A stretch of 64,000 nt of DNA from Desulfovibrionaceae bacterium (GCA_028689675.1 JAQVCS010000004.1:103619-167618), one strand, 5' to 3'; positions 42,640 through 53,898 are shown, counted from the first letter of the stretch. The notes: generated by a model from the letters alone, not told the origin. Numbers and translations are program-made.

Positions 42640-45447
42640 ATGAGCGATTATAAAAGCACCCTGAACCTTCCCAAAACATCCTTCCCCATGAAGGCCAACC
42701 TTATTCAGCGAGAACCTGAAGCCCTGAAAAAATGGGATAAAGCAAAAATTTATGAAGCTATGATTGCCGCCAGCGGCAGCAAGGGCGAATTTGTGCTGCA
42801 TGACGGCCCGCCCTATGCCAATGGCAATATCCATATGGGGCACGCTCTTAATAAAATTCTGAAAGATATTATCATTAAATCCCGCAATATGCAGGGCTAT
42901 GCCGCGCATTACATCCCCGGGTGGGACTGCCACGGCCTGCCCATTGAGCTCAAGGTGGAGCACGAGCTGGGCGAAAAGAAAAAGACCCTGCCCCCGCATG
43001 TGGTGCGCAAATGCTGCCGCGACTATGCCGCTAAGTGGATTAAAACACAAAAGAAAGAATTTCAGCGCCTTGGTGTGTTTGGCCAGTGGGAAAAACCCTA
43101 TATGAGCATGACGCCCGATTATGAATCGGCAACGTCGCACGAGCTGGCTAATTTTGTTGCCAATGGCAGCCTTGTGCGCAGCAAAAAGCCCATTTATTGG
43201 TGCTGCTCTTGCCACACCGCCCTTGCCGAGGCAGAAGTGGAATATGCCGACCACAAATCCCCTTCTGTTTTTGTGCGCTTTGCCCTGCCAGACCAAAAGC
43301 TGAAGCAAATTTTTGCCCAAGCCGACCCCAGCCGCGCCGCCATTGTTATTTGGACAACCACCCCGTGGACCTTGCCAGACAATATGGCCGTGTGCGTGCA
43401 CCCCGAGTTCACCTATGCTCTTGTGGAAGCACAGGGCGGGCAATTTGTGCTTGCCGAGGCTTTAGTTGAAAATTGCGCCAAAACCTTTGGCTGGGAAGAA
43501 TACCGCGTGCTTGCCACCTGCACAGGCGCACAGCTTGAGCTTTTGCAGGCGCGCCACCCCTTCTATGACCGTGTTTCCCCTGTCATCTTAGGCGAGCATG
43601 TCACCCTTGATGCTGGCACAGGCTGCGTGCACACAGCCCCGGGCCATGGCCGAGAAGACTATGAAGTGGGGCTGAAGTATAATTTAGAAATTTATTCCCC
43701 GCTGGATGACGCTGGCCGCTTCTTGCCCACAGTAGAGTTTTTTGCTGGGCTAACAGTGTTTGAAGCCAACCCCAAGGTGATAGAAAAATTGCAGGAAGTG
43801 GGGGCTTTGCTGGCACAGGCTGGCATTTCGCACTCTTACCCGCATTGCTGGCGCTGCAAAAAACCCGTTATTTTCCGTGCCACCACCCAGTGGTTTATCA
43901 GCATGGAAAAGAATGACCTGCGCCAAAAGGCTTTGCACGCTATTGCCCATGATGTGCGCTGGATTCCTGGCTGGGGCGAAGAACGCATTCATAATATGAT
44001 TGAAAACCGCCCCGACTGGTGCATCAGCCGCCAGCGTCAATGGGGTGTGCCCATTACCGCCCTGCTGTGTGAAGATTGCGGGGCTGCTTGGAATGACCCG
44101 CAATGGATGCATGACATTGCCAACCGCTATGCAAACTATGCCACTGGCTGCGATTATTGGTATCAGGCAGATTTGGCCGATATTGTGCCCGAAGGTCTGC
44201 GCTGCCCACATTGCGGCGGCCAGCATTGGAAAAAAGAAAACGATATTCTGGATGTCTGGTTTGACTCGGGCACGTCTTTTGCCGCCGTGGTGGAACAGCG
44301 CCCCGAACTTACCTACCCCGCCGACCTGTACCTTGAAGGCTCAGACCAGCACCGCGGCTGGTTCCACAGCTCTTTGCTGGCTTCTATTGGCACGCGCGGC
44401 CAAGCCCCGTACAAGGCCGTGCTTACGCATGGCTATGTGCTGGACGGCAAGGGCAACAAGATGTCCAAGTCGGTAGGCAATGTGGTTGCCCCGCAGGAAT
44501 TGATCGATAAGTACGGTGCGGAAATTGTGCGCTTGTGGGTTGCCAGCGCTGAATACCGCGAAGATATTCGTATTTCCGACGAAATTGTCAGCCGCACTGT
44601 GGACGCCTACCGCCGCATACGCAATACCTGCCGCTATTTGCTGGGCAGTATTGACGACCTTACGCCAGAGCTTTTTGTGCCCGTGCACCAGATGCTGCCT
44701 CTAGACCGCTTTGCTCTGGACACGGCAGCGCGCTTGCACCAGCGCATACAACAGGCCTATATCGACTATGAATTCCACAAGGTCTATCATGGCCTGCATA
44801 ATTTCTGCGTTACCGACCTTTCGGCAACCTATTTGGATATTTTAAAAGACCGCCTGTATGCCTCAGGGCGGGATAGTGTGGAACGCCGCTCTGCCCAAAC
44901 GGCTATTTGGCATATTCTTGCACTGCTTATGCGCGATATGGCGCCTGTGCTTTCGTTTACGGCAGATGAAGTGTTTAACCACCTGCCTGCCGCCCTGCGC
45001 GGGGAATGCCCAGCCGTATTCTGCCTGCCCCCCATTGATGGCAGCGAATTCTTGCTGGACGATGCCCAGCGCGATGCTTGGAACACCCTCATGAGCGTGC
45101 GCGCTGCTGTAACCAAGGCAGTAGAGCCCCAGCGCCAAAGCGGCCTTGTTGGGCATTCGCTGGACACAAGGGTAACCTTGTTTATGAGCGAAGCCCTTGC
45201 CGCTACCCTAGAAAGTGTGCATACCGATTTGCGCGCCTGCTTTATTGTTTCGCAATTGCAATGCCAGCCCTTGGCAGCAGCACCGCAAAGCGCCTTGCAG
45301 CCTGACGACGTGGCAGGGCTTGCCATTGTGGTAGAAAAAGCCCATGGCGAAAAGTGTGAACGCTGTTGGATTTATTGTGAAAACTTGGGCACTGACCCAG
45401 CGCACCCCACTTTGTGCCCGCGCTGTGCCGCCGTGCTGCACCCATAA
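42640..45447 (+). CDS. ileS: Isoleucyl-tRNA synthetase
   Basis: IleRS charges tRNA-Ile in the cytoplasm. The protein, about 935 residues, has the class I HIGH motif ([11 protein letters not shown]), the editing domain with TTPWTLPDN and [12 protein letters not shown], the WCISRQR motif, the KMSKS loop ([10 protein letters not shown]) and a C-terminal zinc site CERCW.YC...........CPRC. This is the bacterial type (zinc-bearing). ATG 42640 is chosen from the conserved [11 protein letters not shown] start; the frame upstream is not conserved. It is followed by lspA, the classic ileS-lspA pair. Confidence 0.97.
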   Translation: MSDYKSTLNLPKTSFPMKANLIQREPEALKKWDKAKIYEAMIAASGSKGEFVLHDGPPYANGNIHMGHALNKILKDIIIKSRNMQGYAAHYIPGWDCHGLPIELKVEHELGEKKKTLPPHVVRKCCRDYAAKWIKTQKKEFQRLGVFGQWEKPYMSMTPDYESATSHELANFVANGSLVRSKKPIYWCCSCHTALAEAEVEYADHKSPSVFVRFALPDQKLKQIFAQADPSRAAIVIWTTTPWTLPDNMAVCVHPEFTYALVEAQGGQFVLAEALVENCAKTFGWEEYRVLATCTGAQLELLQARHPFYDRVSPVILGEHVTLDAGTGCVHTAPGHGREDYEVGLKYNLEIYSPLDDAGRFLPTVEFFAGLTVFEANPKVIEKLQEVGALLAQAGISHSYPHCWRCKKPVIFRATTQWFISMEKNDLRQKALHAIAHDVRWIPGWGEERIHNMIENRPDWCISRQRQWGVPITALLCEDCGAAWNDPQWMHDIANRYANYATGCDYWYQADLADIVPEGLRCPHCGGQHWKKENDILDVWFDSGTSFAAVVEQRPELTYPADLYLEGSDQHRGWFHSSLLASIGTRGQAPYKAVLTHGYVLDGKGNKMSKSVGNVVAPQELIDKYGAEIVRLWVASAEYREDIRISDEIVSRTVDAYRRIRNTCRYLLGSIDDLTPELFVPVHQMLPLDRFALDTAARLHQRIQQAYIDYEFHKVYHGLHNFCVTDLSATYLDILKDRLYASGRDSVERRSAQTAIWHILALLMRDMAPVLSFTADEVFNHLPAALRGECPAVFCLPPIDGSEFLLDDAQRDAWNTLMSVRAAVTKAVEPQRQSGLVGHSLDTRVTLFMSEALAATLESVHTDLRACFIVSQLQCQPLAAAPQSALQPDDVAGLAIVVEKAHGEKCERCWIYCENLGTDPAHPTLCPRCAAVLHP

Positions 45448-45502
45448 TACACCTTGGCAGGGGGTAGCTTTGCCTGCCCCCTGCCCTGCCTTTCAGGATA
45501 GT

Positions 45503-45997
45503 ATGCAAAAAAAATATGGACTTCTGGGCATCTGCGCCCTTGCTGTCTGCCTGCTTGACCAGCTGACAAAATGGCTTGTGGCAAGCACCATTGCCCCTTA
45601 CAGCACCGTCCCGATTATTGACGGATTGTTCGATCTGGTGCACATATACAACCGAGGGGCAGCCTTTGGCTTTTTAAACAGCCCCAGCATTGAATGGCAG
45701 TTCTGGCTCTTTTTAGTGGCCACGCTGTGCGCTGCTTTTGCCATTTTTTCACTGGTGCGCTCGTCAACAGACCGCCTGCTTATTGTCAGCCTTGGCCTTG
45801 TGCTGGGGGGGGCTGTGGGCAACCTTATTGACCGTGTGCGCGCCCGCGCCGTGTTGGATTTTTTAGATTTTTATATTGGCACATGGCACTGGCCTGCTTT
45901 TAATGTTGCCGATATTGGCATCTGCATGGGCGCTTTGGGTGCTGTGCTTGCCCTGTATGTACACCCGCAAGAATTGCACAAGGAGCCAAAACAATGA
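45503..45997 (+). CDS. lspA: Lipoprotein signal peptidase II
   Basis: LspA removes signal peptides of prolipoproteins in the inner membrane; many lipoproteins of this window need it. The 164-residue protein has four membrane helices and the conserved motifs [26 protein letters not shown] (catalytic Asp) and FNVADIGI (second catalytic Asp). ATG 45503 follows AGGATAGT. Its stop overlaps the next gene (ATGA). Confidence 0.96.
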   Translation: MQKKYGLLGICALAVCLLDQLTKWLVASTIAPYSTVPIIDGLFDLVHIYNRGAAFGFLNSPSIEWQFWLFLVATLCAAFAIFSLVRSSTDRLLIVSLGLVLGGAVGNLIDRVRARAVLDFLDFYIGTWHWPAFNVADIGICMGALGAVLALYVHPQELHKEPKQ

Positions 45998-46209
45998 CCC
46001 TTGAATGGTGGTATATCCCCCTGCTTATCCTCCCCATGCTGCCCAATTTGTGGAGCATATGGCATGTGTGGAGCCATGATTTTGCTGATATGCAACAAAA
46101 AATGCTCTGGTTGCTCTTACCTGTGTTTTTGCCCTGCTTGGGCGGGCTTATTTACATTGTTGTCGGGCGTAAAAAAGCGCTTGCTCCCACCAGCCACACT
46201 AAGGCATGA
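45994..46209 (+). CDS. Small membrane protein, phospholipase D-nuclease N-terminal type
   Basis: The 71-residue protein has two membrane segments ([17 protein letters not shown] and [21 protein letters not shown]) and matches the short PLDc_N family, found at the N-terminus of cardiolipin synthases and as stand-alone membrane proteins. It has no catalytic domain. It is coupled to lspA by a 4-base overlap and lies 7 bases before cpoB, so all three are one operon. Confidence 0.75.
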   Translation: MTLEWWYIPLLILPMLPNLWSIWHVWSHDFADMQQKMLWLLLPVFLPCLGGLIYIVVGRKKALAPTSHTKA

Positions 46210-46216
46210 GGATGTT

Positions 46217-47041
46217 ATGAAAAAATTTGTGCAAATTTCTCTGGTTTTGTGCGCCATTGCTGGCACGGCCGCAGGCTGTGTAAACAAAAATGATGTGGAA
46301 ATTCTTGAACGCCGTGTTCAGGAACAAGACATGCAGCTGCGCCAAATGCAGCCCGCTCAGGCAGATAGCTGGGCACAGGTGCAGGCATTGCAGCAAGAAA
46401 TTAACCAGCTGAAGGGACAGGTGGATGAATTGCAGCGCGCTGGCGGTGCAAGGAATATTGTCAACACCCTGCAAAGGCATGATGCAGCCCTGCGCCAAAT
46501 TGAAACCAGCATGGCGCTCAACCTTGGCCTTGACGCACAGCCCGCCAACCCTGCCGATGCTGAAAGCAGCGCAGGCGCGCCCCCGCTGACCCCGCCCAGC
46601 GGCGCAAGCACAGCCACCCCTGTGCCCCCCACCACCCCGCCAGCCAAGGCCGCAGCCCCTGCTAAAGACACGGCTACCGCCCTGTATGACGCTGGCGTGG
46701 CCTCATTTACTGCCCGCAAATATGCCGAGGCGCAGCGCTCTTTCAATGATTTTACCAAAAATTACAAGAGCCATGCCCGCATAGCCGATGCCCATTATTA
46801 TGTGGCAGAATGCTATTTCCAGCAAAATAAATTTGCCGATGCCGCCCTTGCGTATGATACCGTCATCACAAAATATGGCAAAAGTGCCAAAGTGCCTGCT
46901 GCCTATTTAAAGCAGGGCATTTGCTTTAGCAAAATGGGGCAAAACCCAGCCGCCAAAGCTCGCATGAAAGAACTCATTCAGAAATACCCCAATTCTGCTG
47001 AAGCTGCGCGTGCCAAATCGTTTTTAAAGACGAATAAGTAA
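46217..47041 (+). CDS. cpoB: Cell-division coordinator CpoB (YbgF)-like lipoprotein
   Basis: The 274-residue protein has a signal peptide ending in AAGC (lipobox), an N-terminal coiled coil (residues about 27-75, Gln/Glu-rich), a Pro/Ala/Thr-rich linker (100-145) and C-terminal TPR-like repeats (150-270; YDAGVASFTARKYAEAQRSF, AYYxAE-type pairs). CpoB proteins link peptidoglycan synthesis with Tol-Pal outer-membrane constriction. Those in E. coli are soluble; this one is lipid-anchored. tolB and pal are not in the window. GAGGATGTT precedes the ATG. Confidence 0.85.
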   Translation: MKKFVQISLVLCAIAGTAAGCVNKNDVEILERRVQEQDMQLRQMQPAQADSWAQVQALQQEINQLKGQVDELQRAGGARNIVNTLQRHDAALRQIETSMALNLGLDAQPANPADAESSAGAPPLTPPSGASTATPVPPTTPPAKAAAPAKDTATALYDAGVASFTARKYAEAQRSFNDFTKNYKSHARIADAHYYVAECYFQQNKFADAALAYDTVITKYGKSAKVPAAYLKQGICFSKMGQNPAAKARMKELIQKYPNSAEAARAKSFLKTNK

Positions 47042-47120
47042 GGCTCTCTGCTTTTTTGCTCTGCCCAGCCACTCAAGCCTTTGCTTGTGGCTGGCAGGAC
47101 GCTGACTTGAGGCAAAAAAT

Positions 47121-47149
47121 AAAAAAACCGTCTTTATGACGGTTTTTTT
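47121..47149. terminator. cpoB / mobA terminator
   Basis: AAAAAAACCGTC and GACGGTTTTTTT around a 5-base loop between convergent genes. Confidence 0.9.
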
Positions 47150-47189
47150 ATTGGCCTTTGCGCTTGGGGGGAAAAATTGATCTTTCTCT

Positions 47190-47792
47190 TTATATCTCAA
47201 GGCACGGTAATTGCGCTGCCATACGGCAGGCAAGGGCAAAATCTTCGGGGTAATTGATATTGAAAAAAGGCAGGGCTTCTTCCTGCCCATAGGGGATGTG
47301 CTCGCGCAAATGCGGCGGCACAACGCGGCTGAGCTTGCGTATGCCCTGCTCTTGTGCAGCAGCAAAAAAAGGAAGGCATTCTGGCTCATACACAGCCACA
47401 AGTGCTTCAATAAAGCCTGTTTCCTGCTGCTGAAAGGTGGTCATAATTGCGCCGCGCTGGCGGGCTGCACGGGCTGCAAGCAGGCGCTGCACTGTGGCTT
47501 CATCTATAAAAGGCAAGTCGCATGAAAGCACCAGCAGGGGCTGCCCCGTGCGCCGCAGCACAGAATAAATGCCCCCAAAAGGCCCCTGCCCTTCTGTTTC
47601 ATCGGCAATCAGGGTGTAGGGGGTGACATCGCGTGAAGCTCGTGCTGAAACGCACACGGCATTGGTGCATTGCTCAAGCAGCGCCACGGTGCGTTGTAAC
47701 ATATCGGGCATGCCCTCGCCATGCACACTCAAGCGCACTTTATCCTGCCCTAGGCGTGTGGATAAGCCCCCAGCCATGACAACACCCAGCAT
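47190..47792 (-). CDS. mobA: Molybdenum cofactor guanylyltransferase
   Basis: MobA attaches GMP to molybdopterin, giving the bis-MGD cofactor needed by formate dehydrogenase. The 200-residue protein has the GTP-binding start VVMAGGLSTRLGQDK, then GPFGGI, the CDLPF metal motif and a C-terminal FFNINYPEDF. ATG 47792 follows AAGGGGG; the longer frame is not conserved. It lies just after fdhB, so cofactor synthesis and enzyme genes are grouped. Confidence 0.9.
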   Translation of the reverse strand: MLGVVMAGGLSTRLGQDKVRLSVHGEGMPDMLQRTVALLEQCTNAVCVSARASRDVTPYTLIADETEGQGPFGGIYSVLRRTGQPLLVLSCDLPFIDEATVQRLLAARAARQRGAIMTTFQQQETGFIEALVAVYEPECLPFFAAAQEQGIRKLSRVVPPHLREHIPYGQEEALPFFNINYPEDFALACRMAAQLPCLEI

Positions 47793-47906
47793 ATTTCCCC
47801 CTTTTGCACATATACCACGCCGCCGCAAAAAGTATACACTAGTTACGGCGGCGGGTAAAGACGCCCTGCTATGCCGCGCAGGCATAACAAAAGGCTGGAA
47901 CACAGG

Positions 47907-48623
47907 CTAACCCAAGGAAGATTTTACCCGTGGTGCCAGCTTGGCAAAAAGGGCACGGCGGCTTGTGGGGGCAAGAGCCTCGGCAAAAACAGCGTATTTA
48001 TGAAAAAGCTCTGGCTTTTCGTGGTATAAATACAAAACGCGCACCGTGCCAGCATCGCCCAGCACAGCATCGGGGTGTCGTTTTTTCAGCTCGGCCAAGC
48101 GGCTTTCTGCCAAAGCAAGCATGGCTGCTTCTTCACCAAAGTTCATAGCGCCTGTAGGGCAGGAAAGCACACAGGCGGGCAGCATGCCCTGCCGCACACG
48201 GTCATTACAAAAATCGCACTTATGTATAATGCCCGTGGCTTCATCAATGCGCGGAATATCATAAGGGCAAGCCTTGCGCACGCCCTGCTTATCTTTAATT
48301 TTTGCCGTCAGTTCTGTAAAAAGCACTGCCCCTGTTTCAGTATCTTCAATAATGGCACCGGGCACGTCAGAAGCGGTCATGCAGGGGCTCAAATAGCAGT
48401 GGCGGCATTGCTCGGGGAAATAGAGCAATTGTAAATCTTTACCCTTGCCGTGTTCCAGCATGTGCACGGTTTTATAGGTTTTGCTTGATAAATCGGGCGG
48501 GTTGGTGTGGCTGCCCGTGTTTTTTGTGGCCTCTGCTGGCAAGTTTTTCCATTGTTTACAGGCCACCTGACAACCACGGCAGCCCGTGCACCGCGACAAA
48601 TCTACAAAAAAGGCTTTCGCCAT
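47907..48623 (-). CDS. fdhB: Formate dehydrogenase iron-sulfur subunit
   Basis: The 238-residue protein carries electrons from the catalytic subunit. It has Cys patterns for four [4Fe-4S] clusters: CTGCRGCQVACKQW, CRHCYLSPC, ACPYDIPR and CDFCNDR........CVLSCPTGAM. There is no C-terminal membrane helix and no signal peptide, so it is exported bound to the Tat-signalled catalytic subunit, giving the soluble periplasmic FdhAB known from Desulfovibrio. The gene follows fdhA by 60 bases. Confidence 0.93.
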   Translation of the reverse strand: MAKAFFVDLSRCTGCRGCQVACKQWKNLPAEATKNTGSHTNPPDLSSKTYKTVHMLEHGKGKDLQLLYFPEQCRHCYLSPCMTASDVPGAIIEDTETGAVLFTELTAKIKDKQGVRKACPYDIPRIDEATGIIHKCDFCNDRVRQGMLPACVLSCPTGAMNFGEEAAMLALAESRLAELKKRHPDAVLGDAGTVRVLYLYHEKPELFHKYAVFAEALAPTSRRALFAKLAPRVKSSLG

Positions 48624-48683
48624 AGCATCTCTCCTTGTGTGGCAGGGGGCTTGACATTACAGTGCAAGCCCCCTGTGGCTGCA

Positions 48684-51600
48684 TTATTCAGGCAAATCCT
48701 TCATGTCGACTTTTTCAATATTCACCATGAAGGCCTTGGATTCGGGTATAGCCGTATTCGGGTCACCCACAGCAGCAGTAAGCAGGTTGGCAGAGTCGCC
48801 ACCACGCTTGGGCACAACCCAGCCAAAATGCCAAGGCAAGCCAACCATGTGTATTGTTTTGCCATTCACAGTTAATGCCTGCACGCGCTCTGAAACCACA
48901 GCCTTGGCCAGCAAAGTGCCGCGTTTGCTGCTCACGCGCACCACATCGCCATTAGCAATGCCGCGCATAGCCGCCATTTCGGTATCTATTTCAGCAAAAA
49001 CCTGCGGTTCTGCTTCTACCAGCCAAGCACAACGGCGTGTCATCAAGCCTGTTTGCCAATGCTCGGTAACACGGTATGTCGTGCCAATAAAGGGGTATTG
49101 CTCATCGGCAACAGCCAGCTGCTCATTTTTTGCCATAAAGGCCACAGGGCTGGAACGCTGCTGCGAAAGCTCATGCGTAGCAAAGGGAGATTCCATAGGC
49201 TCATAATGCTCTGGGAAGGGGCCATCTTCGCGCCCAGGGCCAAACAAATGCCCCTGCCCATGCACCTGCATGATAAAGGGATATTTGCTGCCGGGCTCGC
49301 CGCCGCCGTCCACGACGTCCCCCTGCCAAGCCTTGCCGTCCCAACGGATAACCGACTTTTCAGGGTTCCACGGCTTGCCCTGCACATCCACCGAAGCGCG
49401 GTTATAAATGATGCGGCGGTTCATTGGCCAAGCAAATGCCCAATTGGGGTACAGGCCAATGCGCGCTTGTTCTTCTGTCTGCTTTTTGTCGCGGCGCATC
49501 ATAAGGTTGCCGCCTTCTTCGGTGTATGAACCGCAATGCAACCAGTTGCCGCTCATGGTGCTGCCATCGTCTTTTAAGTTGGCAAAGCCGGGCACAAGCT
49601 GCCCCGCTTTGTAGAGCTTGCCGTTGACCTCTGTGTCTTTTAAGAAGAAGCCATTCAGCAGACGCGCTGTTTTGCGTGGTGAAAACTCATGCCCCTCCAG
49701 CCAATATTCCATGCCCAGCTTGAGCACAGGGTCGGGGAAAGCACCGCCTTCCTTGGCGTATAAATTGCGAATTTCCTGTGCCATTTCGCAAAAAATATCG
49801 CCATCGGGCAAGGTATGCCCCTGCGGCTTGGGGCCAGCATAGCGCCACTGCATCCAGCGGCCAGAGTTGGAAACCGAGCCTTCCTTTTCAATAGAGGTAC
49901 AGCAGGGCAGGAAGAAGACCTCGGTAGCAATCTTTTTGGGGTCTTTGCCGGGGCCGCGCCAGAACGAGCCTGTTTCGTTATCAAACAGGTTCACATTCAC
50001 CAGCCACTTCAGCTTTTCAAAAGCTGCACGGCTCTTGTTGGCATTAGGTCCAGAGCAGGCTGGGTTCATACCCCAAGCAAACAAGCCTTCCAGCTCGCCT
50101 GCTATCATGCGGTCAAAAATGGACATCCAAAAATAATCGGTAGTCTTGCGTCCTGCGTCTAAGCGCGGCATAAAGCCATAGGCTTCATCCACCGAAGCAG
50201 AAGGGTACATCGACTTTAAAAAGCTTGCTATATATTTGGGATGATTTTTCTTCCAGTTAACGCTTTTGGGGTCATTGCTTTTGGGTGTGCTGGCAGCAAT
50301 ATACTCTGCCGCATTTGTTTGCTTGGAATTGGGTACAGACAAATACCCTGGCCAAATATCGGCAAGCACAGCTTGGTCTGTCGAGCCTTGCACATTGGCT
50401 TCACCACGCAGGGCATTCACGCCGCCGCCAGCAATGCCAATATTGCCCAGCAAGAGCTGAATCATAGCCATAGTGCGTATGTTTTGCACGCCCACAGAAT
50501 GCTGAGTCCAACCCATGGCATACATGATAGTGCCTGCTTTGTTGCGCGCACCTGTAGCGGAATAGGTTTCATACACCTTCAGCAAATCTTCCTTGGGTGT
50601 GCCCGTTATGGCAATGACTTTATCAACGGTATAGCGGCTGTAATGCTTTTGCATGAGCTGGAAGACACAGCGGGGGTGCTGCAAGGTCATGTCGCGCACG
50701 GGCACGCCCTTGTCATCCATGTCATATGCCCATGTTTTTTTATCATAGCGGCGGGTTTCAGCATTAAAGCCCGAGAACAGGCCATTGCTGAAGCCATAGG
50801 CTTCGCCCACCACCATGGTGGCATTGGTATTTTCCAGTATATATTCCTTAAAATATTTATTATTTTGCAGAATATAGTTGATCATGCCGCCCAAAAAGGC
50901 AATGTCGCTGCCGCAGCGCAAGGGGGCATACATATCTGCCTTGCTTGACGAAGCGGTAAAGCGTGGGTCAACGCTAATCAGCGTTGCGCCCCTGTCTTTG
51001 GCACGCAAAACCCATTTGAAAGAAATAGGATGGTTCTGAGCAGGGTTACTGCCCATCATTAAAATGCAATCACTGTTTGCAAGGTCATTCCAGTGATTGG
51101 TCATAGCACCGCGCCCGTACGACTCTGCCAGAGCCGTTACTGTAGAGCTGTGTCAGAGACGTGCCTGATGTTCTATAAACACCAGGCCAAGGCTACGCAT
51201 AACTGCTTGATATGCCCAGCATTCTTCATTATCAAAGGCTGCCGAGCCAAATGAAGCCATGCCTTCGGTGCGGTTTACCACTTCACCAGCGGCATTTTTT
51301 GCCTGAAAGGTTTTGTCTCGGGTGTCTTTTACTAGGCGGGCTATACGCTTCAGCGCCCAATCCCATTCCACTTCTTTCCATTCTGTGGCGTGCGGGGCAC
51401 GATACAGGGGCTTGGGTGGGCGCTGGGCATTGGCCGTAAGCTGCCACATGGATGCCCCCTTGGCACACAAAGAACCTTCGTTGATAGGGTGCTCTGGGTC
51501 ACCTTCAACATTGATTACCTTGCCCGCGCCTGCGGGGTGCTTTTCGGTAGCTGTGCTAACAATCAGGCCACAGCCCACAGCACAATAACAGCAAATAGAG

Positions 51601-51740
51601 GTGGTCTGCTTTGTCCACTGTAATTTAAATGCGGCGGCTTTTGCTACGGCTTTTTCCAAAGAAAAGCCCAGCCCCGAGGCCACACCCGCAAGCGTAGCAC
51701 CCAAGCCAAATTGTAAAAATCCCCTTCGGGTCAAGCTCAT
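48684..51740 (-). CDS. fdhA: Formate dehydrogenase catalytic subunit, selenocysteine-containing
   Basis: The enzyme oxidises formate to CO2 in the periplasm using bis-MGD and one [4Fe-4S] cluster. Two open frames (51740-51153 and 51104-48684) are in phase and joined by a UGA at 51153-51155 (residue 196), which must be read as selenocysteine because the context ARL-U-HSSTVTALAESYGRGAMTNHW is the conserved active site. The complete protein is 1018 residues. A Tat signal (LTRRGFLQFG) and a cluster motif CCYCAVGC..... with a fourth Cys in GSLCAKG are present. Confidence 0.95.
51153..51155 (-). other. In-frame UGA selenocysteine codon of fdhA
   Basis: The UGA is followed by CACAGCTCTACAGTAACGG and CTCTGGCAGAG, which can fold into a stem-loop in the place of a bacterial SECIS. 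I cannot verify the exact loop motif by eye. Confidence 0.85.
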
Positions 51741-51826
51741 ACATCCTCCTTATGCGCCCAGCGCAACGAGCAAAGAAAGCCGCCTGTACACAATACCATG
51801 CGGCATAGAGAGTATTCACATTCTCT

Positions 51827-51888
51827 AGTCTAGAACCTATACTCATGGGAGTCAAGTTATTCTTATTATGCTTTAATAAGCATAATAA
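51827..51888 (-). promoter_or_regulatory. fdhA promoter with upstream palindrome
   Basis: TTGACT (51850-51855), 17-base spacer, TAGACT (51827-51832), minus strand. A perfect 11-bp palindrome TTATTATGCTT-TAAT-AAGCATAATAA (51863-51888) ends 7 bases before the -35 and is a likely regulator site. It could also act on the divergent fdhE. Confidence 0.55.
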
Positions 51889-52159
51889 AATAATCTCTCT
51901 ATAATAATTGAATACTCAAACAGCATACAGAACGCTTCTTCAGCCCCAGTTTTATCCAGATTTTCATATATTGTGCTTTTAGGCGCAGACAGAAACAAAA
52001 AAATTATGGTATTGTGCACTTATTATGGTGCCCAGTGCGTAGCAAAAAGAGAATGAACAATAAAAATCATGCATACAGGCTTGTTTTCATTCCCTCTATC
52101 TTGCCCCGCCGCATAAAATCTTGTACACTGGGTATATAAACACATGCAGGAGAAAATAT
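51889..52159. other. fdhA-fdhE divergent intergenic region
   Basis: AT-rich DNA with the upstream signals of both operons. I see no gene. A TTGTAC box near 52120 followed by TATATA may serve fdhE but the spacing is short. Confidence 0.35.
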
Positions 52160-53080
52160 ATGGCAGAACAGGCCACCCCCAAACAACAGGCCGCCAGCCG
52201 CAAATGGCAGGCATTGGCGCAGGCAGAATGGATGCCGCAAGACTTGCTTCTGCTGGCGCAGGATGTTTGGCAGGCAAGGCAGCAAGCCCCCCTGCCCTCA
52301 GTGAATCTCGATTTGCAGCAGATTGCCCTGCCAGAAAGCCATGCACAGGGTGCGCCCCTGCTGCCACGCGGGCACTTTCCCATTCATGTACCCACAGTAC
52401 AGGCGCTTTTGCAGCAGCTCTGCGCCCTGTGCAGCCAGCAGGCACCGCAGCTACAGAATGCTGTCCGTGACCTTTATGCCAGCATGGAGCAAGGTGCGGT
52501 CAGCACGGCTCTGCTGGTGCATGCCCTGCTTAATAATGACGATACGCCCTTTATCGGCTGGGCAGATGCACACCCAGACTGCCCGCAACTGCTCTATTTT
52601 CTTGTACTAAACAGCGTGCTGCCACAGGCCGAACAGATTGCCCGCGCTGTATGCACAGCACGCCCCCAAGCAGGCTCGTGGGTGCATGGGCATTGCCCTG
52701 TATGCGGCAGCACTGCCCTGATGGGAGAATTTGCCAAGGGCGCGCCCAGCACCAACCCCGGCAATGAAATTAACAAAGGCGGGCAGCTTATGCAGGCCTG
52801 CTCCTTTTGCGGCACACAATACCGCGCCCAGCGCCTGCTCTGCCCCTATTGCCTAGAAGCGGACGCGGCCAAGCTGGACTTTTTTTCTGTGCCAGAATTT
52901 CCGCACATGCAGGTGCAGGTATGCCAAAGCTGCCATAGCTATATGAAAATTGTCGATTTTCGCCAGCACATAGACGGGCTTTTTATTCCCGATATTGACG
53001 ATCTTGCCAGCCTGCCGCTGGATTTAGCCGCACAGCGCAAAAAGTTACAACGCCTTAGCCCCACATGCTGGGGATTGTAA
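52160..53080 (+). CDS. fdhE: Formate dehydrogenase accessory protein FdhE
   Basis: FdhE is a rubredoxin-like iron protein needed for formate dehydrogenase assembly before export. The 306-residue protein has a helical N-terminal half and a C-terminal half with the conserved Cys pairs CPVCG, CSFCGTQYRAQRLLCPYC and CQSCHSY, together with the family's GGQL and IVDFRQ segments. ATG 52160 follows AGGAG. It is divergent to fdhA and 11 bases before fdhD. Confidence 0.93.
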   Translation: MAEQATPKQQAASRKWQALAQAEWMPQDLLLLAQDVWQARQQAPLPSVNLDLQQIALPESHAQGAPLLPRGHFPIHVPTVQALLQQLCALCSQQAPQLQNAVRDLYASMEQGAVSTALLVHALLNNDDTPFIGWADAHPDCPQLLYFLVLNSVLPQAEQIARAVCTARPQAGSWVHGHCPVCGSTALMGEFAKGAPSTNPGNEINKGGQLMQACSFCGTQYRAQRLLCPYCLEADAAKLDFFSVPEFPHMQVQVCQSCHSYMKIVDFRQHIDGLFIPDIDDLASLPLDLAAQRKKLQRLSPTCWGL

Positions 53081-53091
53081 GAGGAAGTACC

Positions 53092-53868
53092 ATGCAGCAA
53101 GCCAGCATTCCCCACCCCACCAGCATATGCCGCTGGAAAGAGGGCATTTGGGAACATATTGATGATGTGGTCAGCCCAGAAGAAGCCGTGCTTGTGCGCT
53201 GGCAGGGCGGGGAACGTATGCTGTGGGCATGGCCGCATGACCTTGAGCCCCTGTGCCTTGGGCATGTGCTGCTTGATTGCCTGACAAGGGAAACAAGGCT
53301 GGGGGCTGCCCCCCTGCCCCTGCGCACAGGCACAGTGCAGGCTTTAGCGTCACAGGCAGGCTGCCAGCATGCTTTTTTTGTGCACACAACAGAAGAGCCT
53401 GCCCCGCGCGGGTATTTGCCCCAAGGCTGCATGAGCGCGGCGGCTGTGGTGCAGCGCATGGATGAATTTATGGGCATGGCAGGGGCTTGCCCGCATTTGT
53501 GGGAATCGACAGGCTGCTTTCACCGTGCCGCCCTGTTTGAGCCGCACACAGGGGCATTTTTGTGCCTTGCAGAAGATATTGGCCGCCATAATTGCCTAGA
53601 CAGGCTGGCGGGCTGGGCAAGCATGCATGCCATAGACCCCGCTGCTACCATGCTTTTTGTTTCAGCACGCATCACGGCCAGCCTGTATGCCAAGGCACGC
53701 CGCGCTGGCTGGAGCGCCATTATTAGCCGCAGTGCTATCACCTCCACACCAGTACAGCTGGCGCAGACAGAAAATGCCCAAGGCGGGGCGGTAACACTGG
53801 CGGCTTTTTGCCGCCCGCGCGAACAGCGCGTTAGTATTTTTGCCGATGCTGGCAGAATACGCGCATAA
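53092..53868 (+). CDS. fdhD: Formate dehydrogenase sulfurtransferase FdhD
   Basis: FdhD passes sulfur from IscS to the molybdenum cofactor of formate dehydrogenase. The 258-residue protein ends with the conserved EDIGRHNCLDRLAG, VSARITASLYAKARRAG and RSAITSTPVQLA segments. The N-terminal half is less conserved, and the usual CxxC loop of E. coli FdhD is reduced to a single Cys (PQGCM). ATG 53092 follows AGAGGAAG. Confidence 0.92.
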   Translation: MQQASIPHPTSICRWKEGIWEHIDDVVSPEEAVLVRWQGGERMLWAWPHDLEPLCLGHVLLDCLTRETRLGAAPLPLRTGTVQALASQAGCQHAFFVHTTEEPAPRGYLPQGCMSAAAVVQRMDEFMGMAGACPHLWESTGCFHRAALFEPHTGAFLCLAEDIGRHNCLDRLAGWASMHAIDPAATMLFVSARITASLYAKARRAGWSAIISRSAITSTPVQLAQTENAQGGAVTLAAFCRPREQRVSIFADAGRIRA

Positions 53869-53898
53869 AAAAAGGCAGCCACGGTGCTGCCTTTTTTT
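53867..53898. terminator. fdhD / ddl terminator
   Basis: AAAAAAAGGCAGC and GCTGCCTTTTTTT around a 6-base loop, overlapping the fdhD stop. Confidence 0.9.

Noticed and set aside
51104..51155. Stop codon splitting formate dehydrogenase into two genes
   Set aside because: The UGA is in the conserved selenocysteine position and both parts are in phase; one gene is the better reading.
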